DNA of 64,000 bases, from the NCBI GenBank assembly GCA_034521465.1, contig JAXHMN010000008.1, positions 62,001-126,000 of the forward strand, given 5' to 3'. Every line of letters begins with the position of its first letter. The first letter of the stretch is position 1. This document shows positions 8,604-20,219 of this stretch, in pieces. Origin of the DNA: SURF-28 sp034521465 (GTDB lineage: Bacteria > Bacteroidota > Ignavibacteria > Ignavibacteriales > Melioribacteraceae). The position numbers and the translations under genes are program-made. The notes below the pieces were generated by a model. It was not told the DNA's origin, ran no database searches, and saw only the letters and a list, made by a program, of their open reading frames with translations.

Positions 8604-11372
8604 ATGGCTGACAAAAAGAAATTTGTGATTATTGACGCAATGGCACTGGCTTATAAAGGTTACTTTGCTTTTATCAATCGACCATTAAAAACACGAAATG
8701 GTGAACCAACTTCTGCCGTATTTGGATTTTTAAACCAACTATTTAAAATAATTGAAGATACTAAACCGGACTACATTGCGGTAGCAACCGATTCAAAAGA
8801 AAAAACTTTTCGTCATGAAAAATATGATAAATACAAATCTTCCCGAGAAGACATGCCGGAGGATATGATACCGCAGATAAAAAGAATATATGAAGTAGTT
8901 GAAGCATTCAAAATTCCGCTCTATGTTAAGCCGGGTTTTGAAGCAGATGATATTATCGGCACTGCTGTAAATCTTGCAGCTAAGGCAGGTTATGACTCTT
9001 ATGCAATTACCCCCGATAAAGATTTTATCCAGTTGATAAACGATGATATTAAACTGGTTAGACCGGGTAAATCGACTGAAGAAATAGTAATTATCGATAA
9101 AGTAAAAGCGAAAGAACGCTATGGTTTTGAGCCATCACAAATGATCGATTTTTTGGCGCTTGTCGGGGATTCAAGCGATGATATTCCGGGTGTAACCGGA
9201 ATTGGGCCTAAAACAGCGCAGCCACTTATCGAGCAGTTTGGAAGTATCGAAGAGATTTACGAAAACATCGATAAAATTGAAAAGAAAGGTGTTCGAACAA
9301 AATTAGAAAAAGGTAAGGAAGATGCTTTCCTTTCCAAAGAATTGGCAACTATAATTACTGACGTGGAGTTTGATTTTAACATAGATAAAACTAAGTACGA
9401 ACAACCGGATTTTGAAAAACTTACAAAAATATTTGCAGAACTCGAATTCAAAACTTTTGGAAGTAAGCTTCAAAATTTGTTCGGTAAAAAAGCCGATAAA
9501 GCAGTTGAGGAAAATCTAGAAGAATCATCAAACTTCGATAACAAAAAAGTAACCTACAATCTTATAACTTCGGAAAAAGAAGCCAAAAGTTTAGCTGATC
9601 AATTAAGTAAAGAGAGTCTTTTCGTTTTCGATACGGAAACAGATTCACTAGACATTTTTAATGTCAGATTAGCCGGTTGTGCTTTTGCGGTAAAAAGAGG
9701 TGAAGCATACTTTGTACCGACCGATCCATCGAAAGATTCAAAGGAATTATTTGATAAAGAACTCGATGATAGAATTAAAGTTGAAAAGTTTATTGAAATT
9801 TTCAAACCGGTTTTTGAAAATCAAAAAATTAAAAAAGTTTGTCAGAATGGTAAGTATGATATCGGAGTATTGAGAACACATAATATTCATGTAAAGAACT
9901 TTTATTTCGACACAATGCTGGCAAGTTATATCCTCGATGCGGATCAAAAACATGGCATGGATGAGCTTTCACAAAAATATTTAAATTACACGCCCATCCC
10001 AATTTCTGAACTGATTGGAAATAAAAAGTCCGCAGAAAAGATTTTTGAAGCTGATATTAAAAGATTATCAGATTATGCTTGCGAAGATGCTGACGTAACT
10101 TATGGATTGTATGAGATATTCAAAAAAGAATTGAAACAAAGATGGTTTGGAAAAACTTGCTTATGAAGTTGAATTTCCTTTAGTCGAAGTTCTCGAGGAT
10201 ATGGAAAGAGCCGGTATTAACTTAGACAAGAAAGCAATAAATCAACTGAGCAAAGATCTTAGTTTACTTTTGGATAACTACACTAAGAAAATTTTCGAAC
10301 TTGCCGGTGAAGAATTTAATATTAACTCAACCAAACAATTACAAAAAATATTATTTGAGAAACTAAATCTCACAAAGACCAAAAAAACAAAGACCGGTTT
10401 TTCAACAGATGCAAGATCTTTGGAATCACTTAAAGGCGAACACGAAATAATTGATATACTTTTGGATTACCGGCAGGTTTCAAAACTCAAATCAACTTAT
10501 GCGGATTCACTTCCAAAATTAATTAACGAAGATACCGGCAGAATTCACACATCATTTAATCAAACTGTTGCTTCAACCGGGCGGCTTTCAAGTTTTGATC
10601 CAAATCTTCAAAATATTCCGATCCGATCAGAGCTTGGAAAAGAGATTAGAAAATGTTTCATAGCACGCGATAAAGATCATGTGATTCTTTCGGCTGATTA
10701 CAGTCAGATAGAACTTAGAATTATGGCAAGCATTTGCGGCGATAAAAATTTGACAGAAGCATTTAAAAATGAAGAAGACATTCACCGAAGAACCGCGGCT
10801 TTAGTTTTTATGGTTGATCCCGAGGATGTAACCGATGACATGAGACGAAAAGCAAAAGAAGTGAACTTTGGAATTCTTTACGGTATCGGTGCATTCGGAT
10901 TAAAAAACCGATTGGGAATTACTCAAACTCACGCCAAGGAAATCATAGATACTTATTTCGATACTTTTAAAAATGTAAAGAATTACATGGAAGACTCTGT
11001 TAAAAAAGCGCAAGAAAAAGGTTATGCCGAAACTCTGTTAGGACGTCGTAGATATTTGAAAAACATTAACAGTAATAATCGTGTTGTTAAACAGTTTGAA
11101 GAAAGAGTTGCGATCAATATGCCGATTCAAGGAACAGCAGCTGATATGATAAAGATCGCAATGATAAATGTTTATCGAGAAGCTTGAGAAACAAAAGTTT
11201 GAGTCAAAAATGGTTCTGCAAGTTCATGATGAACTTTTATTTGATGCGGTAAAAGATGAATTAGATGATCTAATTCCTTTGGTTAAAAAACTTATGGAAA
11301 ATGCTCTTCCGTTGAATGTGCCTATCGTTGTTGAAACCGGAACCGGTGAATAATTGGTTGGATGCGCATTAG
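8604..11372 (+). CDS. polA: DNA polymerase I (frameshifted)
   Basis: Repair and lagging-strand polymerase of about 922 residues with all three activities. The 5' nuclease domain (1-290) has GFEADDIIG near 111 and the helix-hairpin-helix GVTGIGPKTA near 196. The proofreading domain keeps FDTETD at 342-347, QNGKYDIG and the YACEDAD motif, so it should be active. Polymerase motif A DYSQIELR is near residue 695, motif B RRKAKEVNFGILYG near 747 and motif C LQVHDELLF near 870. Indels lie near 10134-10141 and 11172-11176. A third, near 11345-11352, hides the true end: past the apparent TAA the next frame reads NNWLDAH and then TAG at 11370-11372, matching the usual C-terminus of the family. Single gene on the plus strand. 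Confidence 0.95.
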
Positions 11373-11373
11373 A

Positions 11374-12106
11374 TTAATTATCAAACAAAAAGAAATACAA
11401 AAGCGCACCAAAATTTATTTGCAAAGCCCCGAATGCAAGTCCGCTGTAAAGATCAAATTGATCTGTATCGTCTAAATATTTTGAATGGCGTGTCTCGAGA
11501 TATTTGTCAAACTTTTTATCCGCTTCTAACTTGAAATATGCAGCCGTCCCGCCAAGAACTATTGCTGATCCAACTAAGATTTTGAAAGTGGTTGTTTGTG
11601 TAAAAGGAATACTTTTTTTGATACCGGTAAATTCTAAATCGACATGATATTTTGATTTCTGAGTTTCGAGCAAAATATTTTTTTGTGCGTACCCGTTTTT
11701 AGAAAGTGTCAAACTTCTGTCAACCGGTTTAATTTTTAGTGGTGTGTATCCCAAGAATCTCATTTTCAACTCTCACTTCTGCATCGGACGGGTCACTTGT
11801 TATCAACATTTTTTCTTTAAGATGATAATTGAACTCATAGTTTTGACCACAATCACTTATTTCGATTGTATCAACAAATGTACTACTTCCCCACTTTTGT
11901 TTTGTCTCAACAATTGTAATCTCATGTATTCCTACTTTTACTGCAAGTTCTTCATTAGTCTTTCCGGAATAAACTGAATCAATGTAAACATCCCACGAGT
12001 AATTGTCAGTATGTATCACTAGCACGGATTCACAATCGTCTTGTGTAAACGCAGAAATTGACAACACAAAGGAAAGAAACCATATTTTTATGAGGAGTAA
12101 TTTCAT
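11374..12106 (-). CDS. PEGA-domain secreted or membrane-anchored protein (frameshifted)
   Basis: The first part has a signal peptide (KIWFLSFVLSISAFTQ) and a beta-rich region; it ends inside a PEGA motif, SDPSDAEVRVENEILG, which continues in the other frame as YTPLKIKPVD. The frames join by removing one G of the GGG at 11750-11752. PEGA domains are small beta-sandwich surface modules, usually binding peptidoglycan or other envelope partners. The C-terminal part holds a membrane helix (FKILVGSAIVLGGTAAYF) and a final hydrophobic segment ending YFFLFDN. Total about 244 residues. The ATG overlaps the stop of the upstream PQQ-propeller gene, so it belongs to that envelope operon. Specific function unknown. 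Confidence 0.65.
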
Positions 12107-13247
12107 TCTCTTTCACTAATTAATCTGTATGCTAAGATTTCTCCTCTATCTAATCCAATGTATAAGAAACCATTGAAGTAAACCGGATGAAGTTTCACCG
12201 TTCTTCAAATTCCCATTGTTTTATCAAACTGCCATCGTTAGGATCGAGGAACAAAACCTTTTGATTTAAATCCGGTTGTAACAAAACATTTTTAAATAAT
12301 GCCGGAGGTGCGTTAAATATTCCGCTCGATTTATACGACCAAATTTCCTTTCCGGTCTCTTTATCAAAACAATAAATTGATCCGCCTAAATTTGAAGCGT
12401 AAATAAACTTTTCATTATGCACAGCGGGAGTAATTATTTTAGCATCTGTCTCTGATCGCCAAACTTCTTCACCATTTTCCAAGTCGAATGCAACTAAGTT
12501 ACCTTCAACATCACCTATAAATCCGTATTTTTCAGTTAATACTATTGCTGATTGAAATGAGCCGGATAACTTATTTTCAAACAGCACTTCACCGGTCCTT
12601 CGTGTTAACGCAATAATTTTACCGGTGATTGTCCCAATATAAATTGCATTGGAATTTGCAGCCGGTGAGGAATTTACAATTTCATCAATTTCAGTTTCCC
12701 AAATGATCCCGAGAAATTTATCAAAGTATTTTGCCGAACCATTTTCCGAAACGAGGAAAATACCGTCATCAAATTTTATTAACTCATTCCCAACTCTGCC
12801 GGGTATTTTAATTTCCTTATTTCTCTCCCCTCTCCTTACGTCATATCTAATTAGATTGGAATATTTTTCTCCGTCAACTGTATTTACAAAGTAAATCCAT
12901 CCTTGATCTAATATAGGCGCTACGGGAATTTCTCCGTCACCATTATCAGCTCCAATTGTTTCGCCGGAGTCTGCAGAAAAGCAAAACAAGTTACCGGCGA
13001 GATCTGTTACGTATAAATAGTTATCTTCAAATAGAATTGAGTTGTTCCCAAAACTCCCTTTTGTTGAATTATCCCATTTGAGTTCCAAAGAATCCGGTAA
13101 TTCAATATTATAATAAAAACTTCTTTCCGGAGTTTGCCCGAACATTTGAATTGATGACTCTGCACGATAATAATCCTTTATCATCAATTGTTTTGTACAG
13201 CCGATTATAAATATCAATAAGAATAATATTGTTATTAATTTTCGCAC
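12103..13247 (-). CDS. PQQ-like beta-propeller lipoprotein (frameshifted near C-terminus)
   Basis: Exported lipoprotein with a lipobox (IFIIGC) about 17 residues in, followed by a beta-propeller of repeated blades of the pyrrolo-quinoline-quinone type: GNLFCFSADSGE, GKIIALTRRTGE, GNLVAFDLENGEEVW and GSIYCFDKETGKEIW. The fold is that of BamB, which helps assemble outer-membrane barrels; that role is only an analogy here, though the upstream neighbour is itself a barrel protein. The frame stops at 12195, but one indel near 12195-12200 restores a last blade (HPVYFNGFLYIGLDRGEILAY is read across it) ending at 12103-12105, overlapping the PEGA gene start. I prefer the GTG at 13247 (MRKLITILF) over the ATG at 13262, as the upstream gene stops at 13250. 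Confidence 0.8.
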
Positions 13248-13249
13248 TA

Positions 13250-16073
13250 TTAAAAATCCCATCCAAAAAAGAATTGATAAAATAATTTTGGTTGAAGTTT
13301 CGTGAAATTCTTTTCAATCTTTTTACCGATATCAGTAACGGAAAACTATCGCATTAAATAAATTGAATCTTATACCGGTGCCGATTGAGCCAAGTGTTTC
13401 TGTGTATTCATCATCCCAAACACTTCCGGCATCGAAGAAAAGCGCGCCCCTCAAATGTGAAAAACTAATTCCGAGAAAAGGAAATTTTATTGTAATATTA
13501 TCGATCAACGGATACCGAAGTTCTGCCGAAGTGATCCAAAACTTTTCGCCGCGCAATCCGAATCTCGGCCAACCTCTTAAATCCCAACTACCGCCCGCGA
13601 TATATCTTGTTGCATCTTTTCCTTCGTTATAGTATATCGATCCCCGCAATGCTAAAGCGCTTCTGAATCCAAGTCGATGGTAATGACGGTAATCCAGTAC
13701 TGCGGTAAAGTAATTTGTGTTGCTGTATTTTATATCGCTGGTATATCCAAGCAGTACACGGTATCTGATCCGTCGAGCGGACCGGTAGGACCCCAGAGTG
13801 AGTTGTCATGCACAAATGAAATTATGTTGGAAAGCTGCAGTGATTTCCTTCCCAAAACACCGGGCAAAACCTCTCTGTCTGAATTGGCAATCGATAAGCT
13901 GACCTCCAATCGCTTAAAAAATGAGAACGGATAAATCAAACTAAAAAAGCCGCCGAAATTTCTTTCATAAAATCTATCGTCCGATACACGAATATCATAT
14001 CTTGGCCCGTTAAAATGAAATACACCGTAAGCGTAATTGACTCTTTCACCCACATTCAATCTTGTTAATGATACATTGATGTTCCGTAAAATATCACTCT
14101 GTAATTCACCGGAATTAAAAAATGTAAAGTAGTATTTATCATCTCCGAGAATATCACTCAATACCATCAATGCGCCGGCTCTTTCTCCGTAATAAGGTCC
14201 GGCGGCAATTTGTCCAACTGCGTAATCGAGGGCGTAATCTTTTTTGTATTCTACTTCTTTGTCCTCAGGATCGAGAATGATCTTTTTTGCATACCAAGGT
14301 TCTTTCCTTAATGCAAAATTAAAGTTGACATACTTCTTTGTTGAATCGGGTACATCTATCAAGGTCAAATTCATAAAATTGAAGAGAAAATTCTTGAAAT
14401 GCAGAAGTGACTATTTTAGAATTATCGAAAAAATCAAAATCGTAAATGCTTGTTACAAAATTTGAATAGAGAGTCATGCCGGTTGGAGTCTCTTTTTCTC
14501 TTTCAAGCTTCCAGATGTTATATACACCGTCATAATCGCTTGTGAAATATAAATCAGAAAAATCGGGGGTGAAATGCGGAGTACCGAAATTAGCATTTGC
14601 ATAGGTTATATATTCTATATCATGTGTTTCTAAATCGATTTCAAAAAGATTGTATGATTGCTCAAAAAATCCTTCGGTTCTATCCGATGCAAAAACTATC
14701 GTTTCATCATGTTTCGAAAACACGGGATCTTTATCATCATAGTAATCATTCGTAATTCGTACTAACTCTTTGCTTGTAATATCAATGATAAATAAATCGC
14801 TGTAACCTTTTTGATCCATTCCGTTGAAAACAATTTTACCGTCATCATTTGAAAATGACGGAGATTTAATTGATATAATATTATCCCACTTAAAAGTTTC
14901 GATTACTTCTTCTTCCTCGATCGAATAAATATGAATTGCATCCGTTCCGCCAGATTTTGTAACGAAAGCAACTTTACCGTCTTCCGAAGTAGTTAAAGAC
15001 AATTGTAGCAAATGGAATGACTCAAAGACTTCGCTTTTTTCACCTTGAATAATTTTCTGCGATTCGCTCCACTCTTTCGCTTCTTTATCATATTCAATTT
15101 TGAACACTGAAGCGTAACCGTCATAATTACCGACAAAGTAGATTTCCTTTCGCTCATCATCTTCATAAATAGCCGGTGAAAAGTTAAATCCTTCTTTTGT
15201 GATTTTATTCGATCCAACAGTGTGTGGAAATTTATTTTGATATAACGGGTAGTATTTTTGCTTCAACGAGTGAGTCCACTTTCGTCTATCTCATCAATTG
15301 TTTCACCGAGGGTATATTCAATTACATCTTCAAACTTTGAAAATCTCCAGATGTTTTCCATCATCTTTAGAATTTTATCTTCGCCGTATTCTTTTGCAAC
15401 GAACATTAAAAAGTTTTGACCTTCTTTGTACATCAAGTAAGTGCCGTAAATCCGTAGCATTTCCTTTGAGCGGAATAAAATTACCGTTTAACACAGCATC
15501 GCGCAAAATCATTTCAGCTTGAGTATCCCAATGGTAAGACCAATACTCTGCAAGACCTTCAACAAACCAAAGCGGCGGCATTTTACGGTTTGCAATTCTT
15601 CTGTCTTTTTGAATATTGAAAAGTTTTTGTACCATGAAGACATGGACCAACTCATGACGAATGACATGTCTAAATTGTTCGAGCGAACCCATGTACGGAA
15701 TTACGACTCTGCCTTTGAGAAATTCAAAAAATCCGCCGACTCCTTCAGGAATAAAACCGGGAGTTATATTTGTTTGTTGAAATTGAAGATGTGTGTTATA
15801 AAATACAAGCGGAATTCTACGTGTTACGATATCATTAAACTTGATCTTATATTCATCAAAAGCTTCTTCGGCATACTCCGCACCGATTTCGGCAATCTCT
15901 AAAAACTCCCCGCTGTAATAAATATCGAAGTGTTCGGTTTGGATGATCTTCCATTCAAAATCTTCATAGGTTACTTTGTTTCTGCCGAAGGAGAAAAACT
16001 GTGCAGAAATTGTGTTGAATGTAATGAGTAAGAAAATTACAAATAGTAGAAATCGTTTAATCGGCATACTCAA
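13250..16073 (-). CDS. Metallopeptidase / TolB-like propeller / outer-membrane barrel fusion (frameshifted)
   Basis: A reconstructed protein of about 940 residues in three parts. Residues 1-25 are a signal peptide. The N-terminal 250 residues resemble peptidase MA-like zinc proteases, with HELVH at the zinc site and FVEGLAEYWS downstream, where the Glu could be the third ligand. The middle (14319-15266) has repeated WD40/TolB-like blades, for example SPSFSNDDGKIVFNG, DPVFSKHDETIVFASD and TPHFTPDFSDLYFTSD. The last 370 residues are beta-strand rich, with GGSWDLRGWPRFGLRG and LRGALFFDAGSVW typical of BamA/surface-antigen barrels, and the chain ends FFFGWDF, an aromatic terminus as in barrels. 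Several indels break it (near 15460, 15265, 14350, 13780, 13640 and 13335). Start overlaps nothing; ptsI ends 66 bases upstream. Confidence 0.75.
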
Positions 16074-16139
16074 CTTTTAATGAAATAACCGGTTCAATAT
16101 TAAAATTTTGTTTTACGGTAACAATGGAAAAATCATTAC

Positions 16140-17898
16140 CTAATTAGTAACAAAAAAGGTTTTTAAATGTTTACTGATCTTTTCATCAAAATATTCTGAG
16201 AGTAAATCTTTAATTTCTTTTTCGGTAGTTAACGTCAAGCATTTTTCTACTAAACGTCTGCATTCTTCAAAAGTAATATTTCTGATTATCTGTTTTGTGA
16301 CCGGTATTAGCGCCGGGGAAACGCTAAGGGAATCTAAACCAAGCCCGATCAATAAAGGAATAGCAATAGGATCGGATGCCATTTCTCCGCAGATGCTTAC
16401 AAAAATATTTTTCTGTTTACCTTCTTTAATAATAAAATCAATTGTCCTTACGATGGATGGATGAAATTCTTGATAAAGTGCTGAAACTATTTCATTTCCT
16501 CTGTCAACAGCAAGTAAATATTGAATTAAGTCATTAGTGCCAATTGAAAAGAAATCTACAACTTTTGCAAATTCATGCGCTAATACTGCGGCAGATGGAA
16601 TCTCGATCATAATTCCGAGTTCCATATTGTTGTCGTAGCTCAGCCCTTTTTGTTTAAGCTCTACTTTACACTCTTCAATTATCGCTTTCGATTGATTGAC
16701 TTCTGAAATTGATGCAACCATCGGGAGCATAAATTTTATATTCTTGTGAACGCTGGCGCGGAGTACCGCTCGTATTTGAGTCTTGAATAATTCTCTATTA
16801 TCGAGTAAAAACCTTATTCCACGCCAACCCAAAAACGGATTTGCTTCTTTCACGTCAACCGGTAAAATTTTATCTCCGCCAATATCCAATGCTCTGATTA
16901 TTGCAATATCGGGATAGATTTTTTCTGAAATTTGATTGTACCATTCTGTCTGTTCGTCTTCGGATGGAAATTGATCCATCTCCTCAAACAATTGTTCCGT
17001 TCTAACTAAACCGATTCCGTTCGCCCCGTTTTTTACGATAAGATCAACTTCTTCCGAAAGATCTAAGTTTGCGAAAAGCGCAATCTTTTTACCGTCAAGA
17101 GTTTCGGCAGGCAAGTCTCTAAGTTGAGTCAATTCTTCATCGTAATCGAGTAAATTTTCGACACGCTGTTTATAGAATACTAGTTGTTCTTCATCGGGTC
17201 CAACTACAACTTCACCTCTATACCCGTCAACAATTACAATTTGTCCGTCATTATATTTTTACTGTTGCATCGTGAAGCCCAACTACAGCCGGAATGTGAA
17301 GCGAACGCGCAACAATTGCCGCATGCGATGTTAAACCGCCGAAGTTAGTTACATATCCTTTTACATTTGCACGCGAAAAAAGAACTGAATCTGCCGGAGT
17401 TAAATTATCGGTTACAACAATTACATCTTGAGTAATTTTTGATTTCCACTTTTTCTTTTTGAGATTACGAATAATCCGGTTTTTAATATCTTCAACATCT
17501 TGTGAACGTTCCTTCATATACAGTACGTTCACTTGATCCATTACCTTTTGGTATTTAGTGATCTCATCATTTACTATATATTCAGGATATTTCATTTCAT
17601 TTTTGATACGCTCTTTTATCGCATCAATTAAAACCGGATCATCCAACATCATAATTTGGGCTTCGAAAATTGCAGCGCGTTTTTCACCAAGTTTATCAAT
17701 TGCTAAGCTGAAGACTTTCTTTAACTCCCTTTTTGATTTTTCTAAAGCTTCGTCAAGATTTTTAAGTGCCTCATCAACATCATCAATTGAATCAGTTGTG
17801 ATGGTTTCTTTCTCTTTTTGAAAAAGATATGCTTTTGCAATCGATACGCCGGGCGCTGCCGCAATACCTTTGAAAATATTTGTTTTTTGTTGTCCCAT
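16140..17898 (-). CDS. ptsI: PTS enzyme I (phosphoenolpyruvate-protein phosphotransferase, frameshifted)
   Basis: Transfers phosphate from phosphoenolpyruvate to HPr, the first step of the phosphotransferase system. The phospho-accepting His is His192 in GGLTSHAAIVARS. The C-terminal barrel shows VRTEQLFEEMDQFP, RALDIGGDK, a long EIPSAA segment, FSIGTNDLIQY and the active-site Cys in SICGEMASDP. One indel near 17250-17258 splits the gene right after the swivel domain (VGLHDATVK / NDGQIVIVDGY). I start at the ATG 17898 (MGQQKTN), one base after the HPr stop; the longer TTG start would lie inside ptsH. About 586 residues, normal. No PTS sugar permease (EII) is in the window, so the pair may be regulatory or serve remote EIIs. 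Confidence 0.93.
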
Positions 17899-17899
17899 T

Positions 17900-18167
17900 T
17901 TATAACTCGTCAAAACCTCTTTCAAAATAATTAACTATTTCGTTAGCAGCTTCTTCTTCGTCTTCACCGTCAAATGTTAATTTTAATGTTGATCCCTTTT
18001 CCGCTGCAAGTGTCATAACGCCAATTATACTCTTCCCGTTAATGTTCAAGTGATCTTTATGGATGAAAGAATTCCGATTTATATTTAGCAGCTAATTTTA
18101 CAATAGTTGCTGCCGGCCGCGTATGAAGTCCTGCGTTATTTATAATTTTGACTTCTTTTTCAATCAT
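17900..18167 (-). CDS. ptsH: HPr phosphocarrier protein (frameshifted)
   Basis: Small phosphocarrier between enzyme I and PTS permeases, hidden because an indel near 18068-18076 breaks its short frame. Joined, it gives 88-89 residues. The phosphorylated His15 lies in NAGLHTRPAA, and Ser46 in NINGKSIIGVMTLAA, which is the regulatory serine phosphorylated by HPr kinase in species that have one. The C-terminus reads YFERGFDEL. Its ATG overlaps the prenyl synthase stop (TAATG), and its TAA lies one base before the ptsI ATG, so ispA, ptsH and ptsI are one tightly packed transcript. Both key residues fall at their textbook positions once the single indel is allowed for, which supports the reconstruction. 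Confidence 0.92.
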
Positions 18168-19154
18168 TAATTTATTCTATTAACTAATTTGTGAGTAAGC
18201 CAAGTTAAAATGTCTCTTGACTGAGAATCAGAAACTTTTTGTACGCATTTTAAAGCATTTTCTGAATATTTTCTAATTTCTTTTTTAGCATCTTCAAAAA
18301 CGCCTAATTTTTCATAAAGCCGCCGGTATTTGTCTACTTGGCTTTTACGTATTCCTTTTTTATCGATTACTGCTTTTAGTAATTTCTTGTCCTCGCCCTT
18401 TGCTTTCTCTAGCGCTTTTAAGAAGAGATAAGTTTTCTTTCCTTCAATTAAATCACCACCGACTAACTTACCAAATTTTTGTTGATCACCGGTAATATCC
18501 AGTAAATCATCCTGAAGTTGAAAAGCCAATCCCAAATTTCTACCAAATTCTGCCATATTTTGGACTTCAGAATTTTTTCCACCAACTATCTTTGCACCTA
18601 TGTAGCAGCACATTTCGGCTAAAGCGGCTGTTTTCTTTTCAGATCATCATTAAATATTCGTCAATTGAAACGTCCTTACGAACTTCAAAATCCTTGTCGT
18701 AACTTTGTCCTTCGCAGATTTCGATAATTCCTTGAGTAAAATTGTCAACGATTTCATTTATATTATTTTTGCAATCTTTGGTAAGATAAAGATATGAAAC
18801 CGCCATCAAATTATCGCCGGATAGTATTGCGATATTTTCATCATACTTTTTGTGAAGACTCGGTCTGCCCCGGCGGATATCTGCATTATCCATTATATCA
18901 TCGTGAATAAGGGTAAAGTTGTGTAGAATCTCCACTGCTAAAGCTGCGTTATAAACTGAAGAAAATTTTCCGCCAACTGCTTTTGCAGAGATTAAGACTA
19001 AAAATGGTCTCAATCTTTTTCCGCCGGTTTCAAGTGCATAAGCACATGGATCGTATAATGATTTTGGCAGATTTTTTACAAAAGCCGATTTTAATTTTTT
19101 CTCAATTTTTTCTTGTTCTTTTTGGTAGAGACTTTCAATTTGTTTTTCGTTCAT
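18167..19154 (-). CDS. ispA: Polyprenyl diphosphate synthase, FPP/GGPP type (frameshifted)
   Basis: Condenses isopentenyl diphosphate with allylic diphosphates. First Asp-rich motif DDIMD at residues 85-89, with RRGRPSLH after it; GGKRLRP at 44-50 binds diphosphate; the second Asp-rich motif DDLLD follows LAFQLQ in the second part. The first motif is DDxxD without the two-residue insert of classical bacterial FPP synthases, and Phe80 sits five residues before it, a position that limits chain length; FPP or GGPP is thus likely but not certain. An indel near 18640-18646 splits the gene (DEYLMM / KKTAALAEM). About 329 residues. Idi lies directly upstream, giving an isoprenoid pair, and ptsH overlaps the stop. 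Confidence 0.9.
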
Positions 19155-19163
19155 AAAGTTCTT

Positions 19164-20217
19164 CTATTTATAGAATTCCGATTTGTGAATAAGTTTTTTC
19201 GTTTTAAGAGCTTCAATATTCTTCGACCCGGTTAAGTACATTATTTTCTTAACATCATTGAACCAGCTTTCAATTTGAGTAACAACACCGTCGACTCCTT
19301 CGTTCATTACCGTCAATAAAACCGAGCGTGCCGAGCCGGCCAAGTCACCGCCAAGCGAAATAGACTTTGGCAATATCTAGCACCATTTGAAATTCCCCCG
19401 GAAGCGATAAGCAAAAAATCATATTTCTTTTTCAGAGTTTTAACCTCTCGCAAGCAATATGCAGTTGGTAAACCCCAGTTTCTAAAATATTCATGCTCTT
19501 CTTTGTTTCTTAACAATTCAACTTGTGACCAACTTGTACCGCCTGCACCGGCTACATCAATTCCCCTTACACCTGCGTTGAGTAATTTTTTTGCAGCGGA
19601 TTTACTTATACCGGATCCTACTTCTTTTACGATAATCGGTACATCTAATTTATTAGCGAGTTTTTCAAGTTGTTTTAATAACCCTTTGAAATTTGGTTCA
19701 CCGTTTATTTGAATTAATTCTTGAAGCGGGTTCACATGAATAACCAATGCAGCCGCATTTACTAAGTCGATAATTTTTTGATAGGGTTCGATTTTTTTAA
19801 TTTGCACAACTTGTGCCGCACCGATGTTTGAAAGTACGGGAACATTTACGGCATTTCTGTTTAATTACATCAAAGGTTGAGTGAAATTCGTTGCCTTCTA
19901 AAGCTTGCCGTTGACTTCCAACTCCAATCGGAATGTTAAGTTTTGAAGCAGCAATTGCAAGTTGTTCGTTTATCTTTTTAGCTTCCTCTGTTCCACCCGT
20001 CATACAGGAGATATGAGGAATGGATAATTTATCTTTTGCATCGAGAAAATTTAGTCGATAAATCGATATTATCAAATTCAACTTCAGTAATCGCATTATG
20101 CTCAAATTCGTAAAACTCGAAACCGGTCGTTTTCTCAGAGAACCCAACATCTTCATTAATACATAATGAAATATGGTCTCTTTTACGTTTAGAAGTTTCG
20201 GAGCTTTGTTTTGTCAT
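19164..20217 (-). CDS. fni: Type 2 isopentenyl-diphosphate delta-isomerase (frameshifted)
   Basis: FMN-dependent isomerase that interconverts isopentenyl and dimethylallyl diphosphate. Family marks are the N-terminal RKRDHI, PHISCMTGGTEEA, GVGSQRQALE, then HVNPLQELIQ with the conserved Gln, IIVKEVGSGIS, GIDVAGAGGTSW and finally LIASGGISNG and DLAGSARSVL for flavin phosphate binding. The gene is cut by at least three indels, near 20045-20055, 19855-19865 and 19375-19385, but every conserved block is present in order. About 350 residues. It precedes the prenyl synthase by 9 bases and follows pabBC by 2 bases, in one transcript. The unrelated type 1 enzyme is not present here. Confidence 0.92.
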
Positions 20218-20219
20218 AA

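Noticed and set aside
10134..11372. Split polA as a programmed frameshift or as separate polymerase genes
   Set aside because: There is no slippery heptamer with a downstream hairpin at the junctions, and other essential genes in the window are broken in the same way, so sequence error is simpler.
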